Shown in pieces: positions 17,239 to 26,330 of a stretch of 64,000 nt of DNA. The notes beneath the pieces were generated by a model. The model searched no databases and was not told where the DNA came from. It saw only the letters and a list, made by a program, of their open reading frames with translations. Where the stretch lies: NCBI RefSeq assembly GCF_024508315.1, contig NZ_CP101987.1, positions 2,604,001-2,668,000 of the forward strand. The letters run 5' to 3'. Both the position numbers and the translations under genes were made by a program. The DNA comes from Cellulomonas xiejunii (GTDB taxonomy: Bacteria; Actinomycetota; Actinomycetes; Actinomycetales; Cellulomonadaceae). The first letter of the stretch is position 1. Each line of letters opens with the position of its first letter.

Positions 17239-17511
17239 GTGCCTGACCTGCCCGCCACGCCCGACCTGCCCGCGAACGACGAACGCGAGACGCTCCGGCG
17301 CCAGGTGGTGCAGTGGCGCAGGTTGGCGTTGACGACCTGGGCGGACGCCGTGGCCGAGGCCCGGTACGACGAGGACGGACGACCGTTGCTGGACCAGAGC
17401 GCCCGACTGGCCGCCGAGCTGGCCGCGGTGCACTCGACGCTCTCGTGGCGTGTGACCCGCCCCCTGCGCGCGGGCCGACGCGTTGTCGCGCGCCTGCGCG
17501 CGCGCTCGTGA
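17239..17511 (+). CDS. Small coiled-coil protein of a glycosyltransferase operon
   Basis: A 90-residue protein: charged helix (about 12-40), a heptad-like stretch (about 48-68), then STLSWRVTRPLR and a basic tail (RAGRRVVARLRARS). The SWRxTxPLR element recurs at the ends of coiled coils in actinobacterial glycosyltransferases and probably marks a membrane or enzyme docking segment (inference). The leaderless promoter supports the GTG start. Its stop overlaps the next glycosyltransferase start (GTGA), so it may be a detached accessory domain of that enzyme. Confidence 0.75.
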   Translation: MPDLPATPDLPANDERETLRRQVVQWRRLALTTWADAVAEARYDEDGRPLLDQSARLAAELAAVHSTLSWRVTRPLRAGRRVVARLRARS

Positions 17512-18998
17512 AGAGGACGGCGGCGGGCGCGCTGCTCACGGCGCTCGACCAGCGCGTCGCCGCGGTCGCCCGCGCGGTCGGTGTCGACGTCGAGGAGTCC
17601 AGCGATCCCGGCGCCACGGCCGCCACGCTCCTGCCGCTGCTCGTCGCCCGCGCGCGCCAGGCCCCGCGACCGGACGTCGCCTGGCTCCTGCTCACGGCCG
17701 TCCGGGCGGCCATGCCGAGCTCCGCGGACGTCCTGGCCCTGCGCCGCGACCTCGAGCTGCTCGACGACGAGGACGCCACTGCCCGGCTGCTCGCCGACGT
17801 CGTCCGGCACCCGCTCCGCGGCGCGCTCGAGCTCGAGCTCGACGTCGTCCAGGGCGTCGTCGTCAACGCCGACTTCTGCGCCCGGCACGACATCCACACG
17901 GGAATCCACCGGGTCGTGCGCGAGACCCTGCCGCGCTGGTCGGGCGACTTCACCGTCACCGCGAACGTCGACGAGTACACGGCACTGCGGACGCTGGCAC
18001 CCCGGGAGGTCGAGCGGGTGCTGCGCTACGGGCAGGAGTCGCAGGTCGACCCGGCCGCGGAGCGCGCCTACCGTGCACGCCTGGTGGTGCCGTGGCGCGG
18101 CGTGCTCCTCGTCCCCGAGATCCCCGACACGGCGTTCGGTCCAGCGCTGGCGGCCCTCGCCGAGCACTCCGGCAACGCCCTCGTCCTCATCGGCTACGAC
18201 ATGATCCCCGCGGTGAGCGCCGACCTGCGTCCACCGGTCGACGCCGTCCGGTTCGGTGCGTACCTCACGGTCGTCAAGCACGCGGCGTCGGTCGCCGCCA
18301 TCAGCGCGTCCGCGGCCGCCGAGTTCGCGGGTTTCGCGCACGCCGTCACCGCCCAGGGACTGCCCGGCCCCCGGGTGCACGAGGTGGTCCTGCCGGCGGA
18401 CGTCCCCGTCCCCGTCGACCCGGCGCAGGACGGCGCCGCGCCGGGCGGACGCCCACGGGTCCTGTGCGTGGGGAGCCACGAGCCCCACAAGAACCACGAC
18501 ACCGTCCTGCACGCCGCCGAGCGGCTGTGGCGTGCCGGTCACGAGTTCGAGCTCGTGCTCATCGGTGGCCCCGGCTGGCGCAGCGAGGAGTTCTCCCGTC
18601 GGATCGAGCACGTCCGCTCCCTGGGCCGACCGGTCACGCACCTCGGCCGCGTCACCGACGACGAGCTGTGGCAGGCGTTCCGCGACGCGCGCTTCAGCGT
18701 GTTCGTCTCCCTCCACGAGGGTTTCGGACTGCCCGTCGCCGAGTCGTTGGCGTGCGGCACGCCCGTCGTCACCTCGTCCTACGGGAGCCTCGCCGAGCTC
18801 GCGCGCGACGGCGGGTGCCTGACGGTCGACCCGACCGACGACGACGCCGTGACGGAGGCGATGCACGCTCTTCTCACGTCACCCGACCTGCTCGAACGCC
18901 TGCGGGGCGAGGCGCGGCAGCGCCCCCGGCGGACCTGGGACGACTACGCGAGGGACCTGTGGCGCACCGTGACGACCGCACGCGAGGAGCAGATGTGA
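17508..18998 (+). CDS. GT4 family glycosyltransferase (first of a tandem pair)
   Basis: A 496-residue protein with an unassigned N-terminal region (about 1-120) and a GT-B body. Donor-domain markers are CVGSHEPHKNHD (about 322-333), the HLGRV segment and the EX7E motif EGFGLPVAE (about 404). It opens with LELDVVQGVVVNADF and the acceptor-side TGIHRVVRET. It is clearly homologous to the next gene across its whole length. GTG start inside the stop of the coiled-coil gene. Confidence 0.88.
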   Translation: MKRTAAGALLTALDQRVAAVARAVGVDVEESSDPGATAATLLPLLVARARQAPRPDVAWLLLTAVRAAMPSSADVLALRRDLELLDDEDATARLLADVVRHPLRGALELELDVVQGVVVNADFCARHDIHTGIHRVVRETLPRWSGDFTVTANVDEYTALRTLAPREVERVLRYGQESQVDPAAERAYRARLVVPWRGVLLVPEIPDTAFGPALAALAEHSGNALVLIGYDMIPAVSADLRPPVDAVRFGAYLTVVKHAASVAAISASAAAEFAGFAHAVTAQGLPGPRVHEVVLPADVPVPVDPAQDGAAPGGRPRVLCVGSHEPHKNHDTVLHAAERLWRAGHEFELVLIGGPGWRSEEFSRRIEHVRSLGRPVTHLGRVTDDELWQAFRDARFSVFVSLHEGFGLPVAESLACGTPVVTSSYGSLAELARDGGCLTVDPTDDDAVTEAMHALLTSPDLLERLRGEARQRPRRTWDDYARDLWRTVTTAREEQM

Positions 18999-20467
18999 GC
19001 CTGCTGTCACGGCGTGCTGCGCCGACGAGCCTCGTCCCGACCTGGAACGCCCGGTTGCGGACGCTGTCCGACGCGCTGGGGGCGTCCCCGACGCCGCACT
19101 GCCGAGGGACGAGGGACCTCGTGCGCGCCGTCGAGGGCCTCGTCGAGCCCCGTGACCGCGGGCAGGTCTGGCTCGCGCTGGCAGTGCTGTCCGGGGTGCT
19201 CCCCGAGGACGCCACCGTCGTGCGGACCGCTCGCCGGCTCGAGCTCGACGGCCCCGGCGCCCTCTGGCGTGAGGTCGAGAGCGCCGCGACGGCTGCCTCG
19301 ATGGCCGCCGACGTCCGGGTCGTGGTCGGCGCCCACGTCGTCGACGTCAACCACACCGTGTCCACCGACCTGGCGACCGGCATCCAGCGCGTCGCCAAGG
19401 AGACCGCCCGGCGCTGGTCCGCGACGCACGACGTGCTCCCGGTCGCGTGGACCGACGGGTTTCTCGCCATGCGCGAGCTGGACGCCGTCGAGAGCGCACG
19501 CCTGACTCCCGGGCGCGACCCCGCGTCGCCGGGCATCGTCGTCCCGTGGCGCTCGACGGTGCTCGTCCCCGAGCTCGCCGCCGAGCACAGTCGCTCGCAC
19601 CGGCTGCTCTCGCTCGCTCGGCACTCCGGCAACCGCACGGGCGTCATCGGCTTCGACTGCGTCCCGCTGACGTCGGCCGAGACCACCGCGACCGGGTTCG
19701 CCTCGGTCTTCTACGGGAACCTCGCAGCCGTGCGGCACTTCGACCGCGTGGCGGCGATCTCGGACGCCGCGGCCACCGAGTACGAGGGCTGGCGGCGGAT
19801 GCTGGCCGCCGTGGGGTCGAGCGGGCCGGACATCCGCGCGGTGGCCCTGCCCGCCGTCGCACCGGCACCGACCGCGGACGACCTCGTCGCAGCCAGGGAC
19901 CGGTTCTGCGTGGGTGACCTGCCGATGGTCCTCGTCGTCGGCAGCCACGAACCCCGCAAGAACCACCTCGCCGTGCTGCACGCCGCAGAGCGGCTGTGGC
20001 GGGAGGGCGTCGAGTTCAGTCTCACCTTCATCGGCGGGAACGCCTGGGGGTCGGACGAGTTCGCCGGACGGCTGGCCGCTCTCGAGCGCGCCGGGCGCCC
20101 CGTCGAGTCGGCGTCACGCGTCCCCGACCCCTTGCTGTGGGCCGCCTACCGCCTCGCACGGGTCACGGTGTTCCCCTCGCTCAACGAGGGCTTCGGGCTG
20201 CCCGTCGCGGAGTCGCTCGCCGCGGGCACGCCGGCGATCACGTCGGCCTACGGGAGCATGCGTGAGATCGCGGCCGACGGCGGCGCGCTGCTGGTCGACC
20301 CGCGCGACGACGACGACCTCACCGACGCGCTGCGCCGGGTGCTCGCGTCCGACGACCTGCACCGCGAGCTCGTGGCGGCCTGTGCCGCCCGGCCGGCGCG
20401 CACGTGGGACGACTACGCCGACGAGGTGTGGGAGCTCCTCACCGCGCCCGTCGGCGACTCGCTGTAG
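18995..20467 (+). CDS. GT4 family glycosyltransferase (second of a tandem pair)
   Basis: A 490-residue protein parallel to the preceding gene: TGIQRVAKET in place of TGIHRVVRET, VVGSHEPRKNHL in place of CVGSHEPHKNHD, and EX7E motif EGFGLPVAE. The shared layout and adjacency point to tandem duplication followed by divergence, probably to add two different residues of one glycan. The GTG start overlaps the previous stop by 4 bp. Confidence 0.88.
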   Translation: MSLLSRRAAPTSLVPTWNARLRTLSDALGASPTPHCRGTRDLVRAVEGLVEPRDRGQVWLALAVLSGVLPEDATVVRTARRLELDGPGALWREVESAATAASMAADVRVVVGAHVVDVNHTVSTDLATGIQRVAKETARRWSATHDVLPVAWTDGFLAMRELDAVESARLTPGRDPASPGIVVPWRSTVLVPELAAEHSRSHRLLSLARHSGNRTGVIGFDCVPLTSAETTATGFASVFYGNLAAVRHFDRVAAISDAAATEYEGWRRMLAAVGSSGPDIRAVALPAVAPAPTADDLVAARDRFCVGDLPMVLVVGSHEPRKNHLAVLHAAERLWREGVEFSLTFIGGNAWGSDEFAGRLAALERAGRPVESASRVPDPLLWAAYRLARVTVFPSLNEGFGLPVAESLAAGTPAITSAYGSMREIAADGGALLVDPRDDDDLTDALRRVLASDDLHRELVAACAARPARTWDDYADEVWELLTAPVGDSL

Positions 20468-20482
20468 CGCGTCGCCCGGCCG

Positions 20483-22318
20483 TCAGGGGAACCTGGCCTG
20501 CGCCCGGTTCCAGTACTCCTGGCTGCCACCGATCATGCCCGGGATCGTGAAGTCGCCGCGCCCCGACATGGCGGGCAACCAGCTCGCGATCCCCGACGGG
20601 TCCAGGCCCCGCCCGAGGAACCGCTGGTAGTACGCCAGCAGCCGCTGCGTGCCCGCCTCCGGTGACCGCGCGATGCCGGCCACGGCGGCCCCACGCCCCT
20701 GGCGCTGGGCGACTGCTGCCCACTCCGCCGTCTCCGCCGCGGAGGCGGGTCGACCCAGGAGCGCCGCGTACATCCCGGCGACCCACGCCCTGGTGTCGCC
20801 GCCGCCGAGCACGTTGAGGGACTCCTGGCTCGCGAAGATGCCGATCTGCAGGTCCGACACCGTCGCGCCGCGCTCCATGTAGCCCACCCAGTTCGCGAGG
20901 CCCTCGGGCTCCGGACCGCGCCGCAGGGCTCGCACGTACTCGGTCGTCACGAGAGCCTGCAGACGCTCCTTGGAGTTGACGATGCCGTCGGCGACGAGCC
21001 GCGGGTTGTTCGTCGTCGCCACGACGTTCGTCCAGTTGGCCAGCCCTGCGGGCTCGGGCTCGCGCCCCAGGACGTCGTTGTAGAGCGCTCGGACGACGGC
21101 CTCGGCCTCGTTCCGCGCTCCCTGCCCCGTCACCGTGAACCAGTCGCTCTTCAGTCCGAGCCTGCTGCGGACCGTGTCACCCGAGAAGGTCGAGGTGCGA
21201 CCGGCGGTGTCGACGACCACCACCTGCTGCACGCGGCCGCCGTCGGCACCGAGCCCGCTGCGTGCGTTGACGGCGATCGAGCGGATCTGCCCCGTCCCGA
21301 GCGCACTCGCGACCCGGGACGCCGCCACGGAGACCGTCCACGAGCGGTTGGGGTTGGACGACGTCGCGTCCCCGAGGTCCTCGACGGCGGGGAAGACCCC
21401 GCCCGCCGTCCAGCCCCCGGTGGACGAGCTGTACTCCGCGCGTGCCACGGCCCCCGCGGCCGTGCGCATGACCTTCCCGGAGGTGTCGGCGACGGCGGTG
21501 TCCGTCCGCGCGTCCTCGAGCACCTTCACGGCCTTGCCGTAGAACTGCTCGGCGTGACCGCCGTACACCTGGCAGGCGGTCGTGTCGCACGTCGTGGCGC
21601 CGCTCGTCGGCCGTGAGGACGCGAGCGCGTAGCTCCGGGCCGCGACGGCCTGCGCGCGCAGCCCTTCCGCCCCGCGCCCACCACCCAACCCCGCCCACGA
21701 CGCCGGGACCTCCCGCGGCAGGACCCCGCGCAGGTAGTCGTCCACGGAGACGTCGTTGAGCAGGTACGAGGTTCCCGACCGCTCGACCACGCGCAGCGAG
21801 CCGCGGTACATCGTCCACCGGTCGGCCTCGCAGACGGTCGGTGCCCCGTTGGCCGTCGCGATCACGGCTCCCGACTCCACCCCGCTCTTCCACAGCGTCC
21901 ACGGACCGCCGCAGGAAGGACCGGTCCTGACGTCGAACCGCCCGCCCCCGGTCCGCTCCACCAGCACCGCGCGTCCCCCGGTGACGACGCCACCGACCGC
22001 GATACCCGGCCCCTCCACCACGACGCTCCTGCCGGTGTTGCGGGTCAGCTCGACCGACAGCGCCGGGTTGCCGGCGTCGCGGGCCAGCGTCGCGCCGCCG
22101 TAGTAGTGGCGCAGGATCCTCTCGTGGTCCCAGCCCAGGTCGACGGCGTATCCGAGGGCGCCGTACTGGCCCATGCCGCGCCCGTGGCCGAACCCGCGAC
22201 CCGTGAAGGTGACGGTGCCGGGGTCTGCGGCAACGGCGGGCGTGACCGCCACCGGGCCGACCACACCCGCCAGCGCGACGGCGACGGCGACGGCTGACGT
22301 CCTGACCCAGGTACGCAT
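20483..22318 (-). CDS. Secreted SpoIID/LytB-domain protein with DUF4214-like repeats
   Basis: A 611-residue exported protein. A Sec signal peptide (1 to about 30, cut after AVA) precedes a SpoIID/LytB domain with the hallmark GFGHGRGMGQYGALG and a second block DDYLRGVLPREVPASW. SpoIID enzymes are lytic transglycosylases acting on peptidoglycan glycan strands. From about 405 to the end come about four DUF4214-like repeats, each a helix ending LGR or similar plus P.GLA.W (for example LGREPEPAGLANW and LGRGLDPSGIASW). The start ATG follows AGGAGG. The same kind of C-terminus is carried by the amidase at 41,089, suggesting a shared anchoring or glycan-binding function. Confidence 0.88.
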   Translation of the reverse strand: MRTWVRTSAVAVAVALAGVVGPVAVTPAVAADPGTVTFTGRGFGHGRGMGQYGALGYAVDLGWDHERILRHYYGGATLARDAGNPALSVELTRNTGRSVVVEGPGIAVGGVVTGGRAVLVERTGGGRFDVRTGPSCGGPWTLWKSGVESGAVIATANGAPTVCEADRWTMYRGSLRVVERSGTSYLLNDVSVDDYLRGVLPREVPASWAGLGGGRGAEGLRAQAVAARSYALASSRPTSGATTCDTTACQVYGGHAEQFYGKAVKVLEDARTDTAVADTSGKVMRTAAGAVARAEYSSSTGGWTAGGVFPAVEDLGDATSSNPNRSWTVSVAASRVASALGTGQIRSIAVNARSGLGADGGRVQQVVVVDTAGRTSTFSGDTVRSRLGLKSDWFTVTGQGARNEAEAVVRALYNDVLGREPEPAGLANWTNVVATTNNPRLVADGIVNSKERLQALVTTEYVRALRRGPEPEGLANWVGYMERGATVSDLQIGIFASQESLNVLGGGDTRAWVAGMYAALLGRPASAAETAEWAAVAQRQGRGAAVAGIARSPEAGTQRLLAYYQRFLGRGLDPSGIASWLPAMSGRGDFTIPGMIGGSQEYWNRAQARFP

Positions 22319-22634
22319 GATCCTCCTGCTCGGCCTTCTGCTCACCAGTGGACCACGGCGAGGCACGTGCGCAGCACCCCGCACGCGGGGGCTTCGTCAT
22401 CTGCATCGGCCGTCTCGGCACCGACTTGAGCCTCCGGTAGGATCGGACGTCGCCTACCGTGACGTCACCGAGAGCACAACGGCGCCCTGCCGTGCGGTGA
22501 GCGCGGGACGACGCCCGTGGCCTGGCTCACCGCGAGCCCGGCCGGCACCCTTCCACCACAGTGACGCCACGGGCGCCGGCGCGCCACACACGGCCTCCGT
22601 CCGACCACCTGAGCGAGCAGGAGCCCAGCAGCAC
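22319..22634. promoter_or_regulatory. 316-bp divergent intergenic region
   Basis: Separates the secreted SpoIID gene from the rightward membrane-protein gene. It contains a TAGGAT -10-like box (22438-22443) embedded in an inverted repeat, and the caggag ribosome site of the rightward gene near 22618-22623. No small ORF with convincing codon use was seen. No clear promoter for the leftward gene could be picked out. Confidence 0.5.
22435..22459. promoter_or_regulatory. Inverted repeat overlapping a -10 box
   Basis: Arms CGGTAGG (22435-22441) and CCTACCG (22453-22459) are separated by 11 bp. The left arm overlaps TAGGAT, a possible -10 element for the gene at 22,635. The geometry fits a dimeric repressor site. 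Confidence 0.4.
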
Positions 22635-24929
22635 ATGAGCACGCCGCAGACGCTGCCCGAGGACCTTCGCGACCCCTCAGAGCCCACCGCTGCGGCGGCG
22701 CCCTCAGCAACCGAGCCCACCGCCGCCGCCCCCGCGGCGGCCGAGCGTGCGCCGTCACGACGTCGCACGATCGCCCTCGAGCTCGCCTGGGCGGCCGGGG
22801 CCGCGGCCGTCGCCCTCGCCGGCGCGGCCCTGACGTTGCGACTGTGGCGGGCCCACCTCAACGTCCCGTTCTCCGGCGGCGGCGACGTCATGCTCGCGCT
22901 GATGACCGTGAAGAACATGGAGACCGGCGGCTGGACACAGTTCGGTGCGGGGCTCGGCGCACCGTTCGGCCAGGACCTCGCCGCCTACCCGAGCTCCGTG
23001 GGCGACCTGTGGCACCTCCTCACCCTGAAGCTGCTCTCGCTGGTGCTGAGTCCCGCCGCGACGGTCAACGTCTTCTTCGTGGGCGGCTTCGCGGTCATCG
23101 CCCTCTTCGCCTACGCCGCGCTGCGATCGCTCACCGTCTCGCGCCCGCTCGCCTGCGCACTCGCGGCCGTGTACTCGTGGCTGCCGTACCACTTCCTGCG
23201 CGGGGAGTCCCACCTGTTCCTCTCGGCGTACTACGCCGTGCCGGTCGCGGTCGCGCTCGCCGTCGCCCTCTACGCGGGGCGGGTGGACGTGTGGCGTTCG
23301 CCGCGCCGGTGGCGGGTGCGTGAGTGGGGCGTCATCGTGTCGGCGGTGCTCGTCGCGGGGACGGGTCTGTACTACGCGGTGTTCTCGGTGGTGCTCGTCG
23401 TCGCGGCCGGCCTGCTCGCCGCGATCGCCCACCGCAGCTGGCGCCCCGCCCTGACGGCCGGTGTCCACACCGGAACCGTGCTGGTCGTCCTCGCGCTCGC
23501 CGCGCTGCCCAACCTGCTGTACGAACCCGAGCCCGGCAGCGGGTTCGCCATCGACGGCCGCTCGTACGGCGCGACGGAGTTCTACGGGCTGAAGATCGCC
23601 AACCTCCTGCTGCCGCTCGGCCGGCACCGGATCGCCGAGCTCGGGTCCCTGCGCGGAGCGACCGTCGACTCCCCGATCCCTGGTGAGGGGTCCGAGACGC
23701 TCGGCGCGCTCGGCGCGCTCGGTCTGGTCATCGCCGTGGTGGCCCTGCTCGTGCCCATCGGCGCACGGGCCGTCGCCCCGCTTCTCGCACGCCTGCGCGC
23801 GCTCGGTGCGCTGACCGTCGTCATGGTGCTCGCCGCCACAGTGGCAGGACTCAACAGCGTGCTCGCCGCTCTCGGCTTCGCCGAGCTCCGCGCGTGGAAC
23901 CGCGCCTCCGTCGTCGTCGCGTTCCTCGCCCTCGCCGCGCTGGGGCTGACGCTCGACGCGCTGCTCACCCGGGTCACCCGTGAGCGCGCCCGCCGTACCG
24001 CGGCGGCCGTCACCGTCGCCGCGGCGGGGCTGGTCGGCGCGGTCGGGCTGTACGACCAGACCTCCGACGCGATGGTCCCGGACTATGCGGGCACCGCCTT
24101 CGGGTGGAACAGGGACATCGACTACTTCCGCGAGGTCGAGGCCAAGCTCGGCAGCGAGGCGATGGTCTTCAACCTGCCCTATGCGCCGTTCCCCGAGCAC
24201 CCGCCGATCGTGAACATGGCCGACTACAGCCACCTGCGTGGCTACATCCACTCGAACCTCTCGTGGAGCTACGGCGGAGTGAAGGGCCAGGAGGCCGAGT
24301 GGCAGCCCACGGCGCTCGGCGACGGCATCACGGCCGCGTTGCCGCGGCTCGTCGCGGCGGGCTTCGACGCGGTCTACGTCAACCGCCTGGGCTACGCCGA
24401 CCGGGGTGCCGCCATCGAGGCGGAGATCCGCGCCGAGACCGGGTCCACCCGGCCGGTCGTCAACTACGACGCGACGCTGGCCACGTACGACCTACGCGCC
24501 TACGGCGAGCGGCTGCGGAAGGCCGACGCACTCCCGGACCCGGACAGCGTCCTCGAAGGGCCGCGGCTCGTGATCGGCGAGGGCGTCTACGGCGTCGAGG
24601 AGGTCGACGGGACCCGGTGGAACTGGGCGGAGCAGCAGTTCCAGGTCGGGATCACCAACCCCGGGGACGAGGATGCCCGGATCCGGCTCACGGGCGAGAT
24701 CGTCGTCGCGTCGCCCGGTGCAGAGGTCGCCTTCCACGTCGCGGGGCGCACCACCGCGGTCGTCGCCGGTGCCGACGGCACCGCGAAGCTCGACCTCACG
24801 GTGAGCGTGCCCGCGGAGTCCCTCGTCGAGGTCGACGTCAGCACCGACAGCATGCCCACGCCGGGCTCACCCGGTGACGTCCGCAGTCTGTACGTCCGTC
24901 TCGTCGAGCTGGACGTCGCCCCCGCCTGA
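22635..24929 (+). CDS. Large polytopic membrane protein, GT-C/YfhO-like
   Basis: A 764-residue protein. A low-complexity Ala/Pro cytoplasmic N-terminus (1-45) is followed by about eleven membrane helices (about 50-475) and a soluble extracytoplasmic C-terminal domain (about 480-764) that ends in a beta-rich portion. The first loop carries a GGGDVMLALMT segment; an acidic residue here is typical of GT-C glycosyltransferases. The closest general resemblance is to YfhO-type putative sugar transferases, but I cannot assign a reaction. It stands alone between two divergent or separate units. Confidence 0.7.
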   Translation: MSTPQTLPEDLRDPSEPTAAAAPSATEPTAAAPAAAERAPSRRRTIALELAWAAGAAAVALAGAALTLRLWRAHLNVPFSGGGDVMLALMTVKNMETGGWTQFGAGLGAPFGQDLAAYPSSVGDLWHLLTLKLLSLVLSPAATVNVFFVGGFAVIALFAYAALRSLTVSRPLACALAAVYSWLPYHFLRGESHLFLSAYYAVPVAVALAVALYAGRVDVWRSPRRWRVREWGVIVSAVLVAGTGLYYAVFSVVLVVAAGLLAAIAHRSWRPALTAGVHTGTVLVVLALAALPNLLYEPEPGSGFAIDGRSYGATEFYGLKIANLLLPLGRHRIAELGSLRGATVDSPIPGEGSETLGALGALGLVIAVVALLVPIGARAVAPLLARLRALGALTVVMVLAATVAGLNSVLAALGFAELRAWNRASVVVAFLALAALGLTLDALLTRVTRERARRTAAAVTVAAAGLVGAVGLYDQTSDAMVPDYAGTAFGWNRDIDYFREVEAKLGSEAMVFNLPYAPFPEHPPIVNMADYSHLRGYIHSNLSWSYGGVKGQEAEWQPTALGDGITAALPRLVAAGFDAVYVNRLGYADRGAAIEAEIRAETGSTRPVVNYDATLATYDLRAYGERLRKADALPDPDSVLEGPRLVIGEGVYGVEEVDGTRWNWAEQQFQVGITNPGDEDARIRLTGEIVVASPGAEVAFHVAGRTTAVVAGADGTAKLDLTVSVPAESLVEVDVSTDSMPTPGSPGDVRSLYVRLVELDVAPA

Positions 24930-24965
24930 GCAGCACGACTTCGGCCCGGCGCCGAGGCTCACAGC

Positions 24966-24971
24966 TATGCT
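24966..24971 (+). promoter_or_regulatory. -10 box TATGCT for the rfbH-rfbG-reductase operon
   Basis: TATGCT in the 75-bp gap, followed by AGGAG at 24991-24995 and the GTG start at 25,005. No good -35 element. Confidence 0.45.
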
Positions 24972-25004
24972 GAGTGCCGCCCACCACCTGAGGAGCTCTT
25001 CGCA

Positions 25005-26330
25005 GTGAACGACGCGCTCGCGGCCCGCCGCGACAACATCCTGGCCGACGTCCGAGCCTTCGCGCAGGAGGCCCTCGCAGCACGTGAGTTCGTCCCCGGA
25101 GAGTCGAGCGTCCCGGTCTCGGGCAAGGTGCTGGACGCGGACGACATGGTCGCCCTGGTCGACTCGTCCCTCGACGGCTGGCTGACGGCCGGCCGCTGGA
25201 CCAACGACTTCCAGGACCAGCTCGCCGCCTACGTCGGCACGCGCTCCGCCCGATTCGTCAACAGCGGCTCGTCCGCCAACCTCGTCGCCCTCTCGGCCCT
25301 GACCAGCCCCAAGCTGGGACGCCGTCGCCTGCAGCCGGGCGACGAGGTCGTGACCGTGGCCGCCGGTTTCCCCACGACGCTCAACCCGATCATCCAGAAC
25401 GGCCTGAAGCCGGTCTTCGTCGACGTCGAGCTCGGGACGTACGACGCCATCGGGGACCAGCTCCGGGAGGCGATCGGGCCCCGCACCCGCGCGATCATGA
25501 TGGCGCACACGCTGGGCAACCCGTTCGACCTCGACCTCGTCCAGGAGCTGTGCAAGGAGAACGACCTGTGGCTCGTCGAGGACTCGTGCGACGCGCTCGG
25601 GTCGACGTACCGCGGCCAGCGCACGGGTTCCTTCGGCGACACCGCCACGGTGTCGTTCTACCCCGCCCACCACATCACCACCGGTGAGGGCGGCGCCGTC
25701 TTCAGCAAGAACCCTCTCGTGACGCGTCAGGTCGAGTCGTTCCGCGACTGGGGCCGCGACTGCTACTGCGAGACCGGCCAGGACAACACGTGCGGCAAGC
25801 GGTTCGGGTGGTCGCTGGGCGACCTGCCAGCCGGCTACGACCACAAGTACACGTACAGCCACATCGGCTACAACCTCAAGGGCACCGACATGCAGGCGGC
25901 GCTGGGCGTGACCCAGCTCGCGAAGATCGACACGTTCGTCAAGCGGCGCAAGGAGAACTTCGCCTACCTGCACGAGCGCCTCAGCGAGGTCGAGGGCCTC
26001 ATCCTGCCGGTCGCCACGCCGAACTCCGACCCCGCGTGGTTCGGGTTCCCCATCACGCTCGGCGCCGACCTCGACGTCGACCGTGAGGAGCTCATGCGCT
26101 ACCTCGAGTCGAAGAAGGTCGGCACGCGCCTCATCTTCGCCGGCAACCTGCTGCGCCAGCCCGCGTACCGCGGGATCGACCACCGTGTCGTCGGTGACCT
26201 GCGCAACTCGGACGTCGTCATGAACCGGTCGTTCTGGCTCGGTGTGTACCCCGGACTCACGGAGTCGATGATGGACTACGCCGTCGACTCCGTGATCGAG
26301 TTCATCGAGGAGCAGGGCGAGGGTCTCTGA
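25005..26330 (+). CDS. rfbH: CDP-4-keto-6-deoxyglucose-3-dehydrase (E1)
   Basis: A 441-residue PMP-dependent [2Fe-2S] enzyme that removes the C3 hydroxyl of CDP-4-keto-6-deoxy-D-glucose, the key step to 3,6-dideoxyhexoses. The fold is that of sugar aminotransferases, but the Schiff-base lysine is replaced by histidine in [13 protein letters not shown] (222-223). The four cluster cysteines are spaced C-X57-C-X1-C-X7-C (Cys195, 253, 255, 263), exactly the E1 pattern. GTG start after AGGAG. It shares one base with rfbG. It needs electrons, probably from the reductase two genes downstream. Confidence 0.95.
   Translation: MNDALAARRDNILADVRAFAQEALAAREFVPGESSVPVSGKVLDADDMVALVDSSLDGWLTAGRWTNDFQDQLAAYVGTRSARFVNSGSSANLVALSALTSPKLGRRRLQPGDEVVTVAAGFPTTLNPIIQNGLKPVFVDVELGTYDAIGDQLREAIGPRTRAIMMAHTLGNPFDLDLVQELCKENDLWLVEDSCDALGSTYRGQRTGSFGDTATVSFYPAHHITTGEGGAVFSKNPLVTRQVESFRDWGRDCYCETGQDNTCGKRFGWSLGDLPAGYDHKYTYSHIGYNLKGTDMQAALGVTQLAKIDTFVKRRKENFAYLHERLSEVEGLILPVATPNSDPAWFGFPITLGADLDVDREELMRYLESKKVGTRLIFAGNLLRQPAYRGIDHRVVGDLRNSDVVMNRSFWLGVYPGLTESMMDYAVDSVIEFIEEQGEGL

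Noticed and set aside
25005..26330. RfbH as an ordinary sugar aminotransferase.
   Set aside because: The PLP lysine is replaced by His and four cysteines sit at the E1 spacing, so it is a dehydrase.
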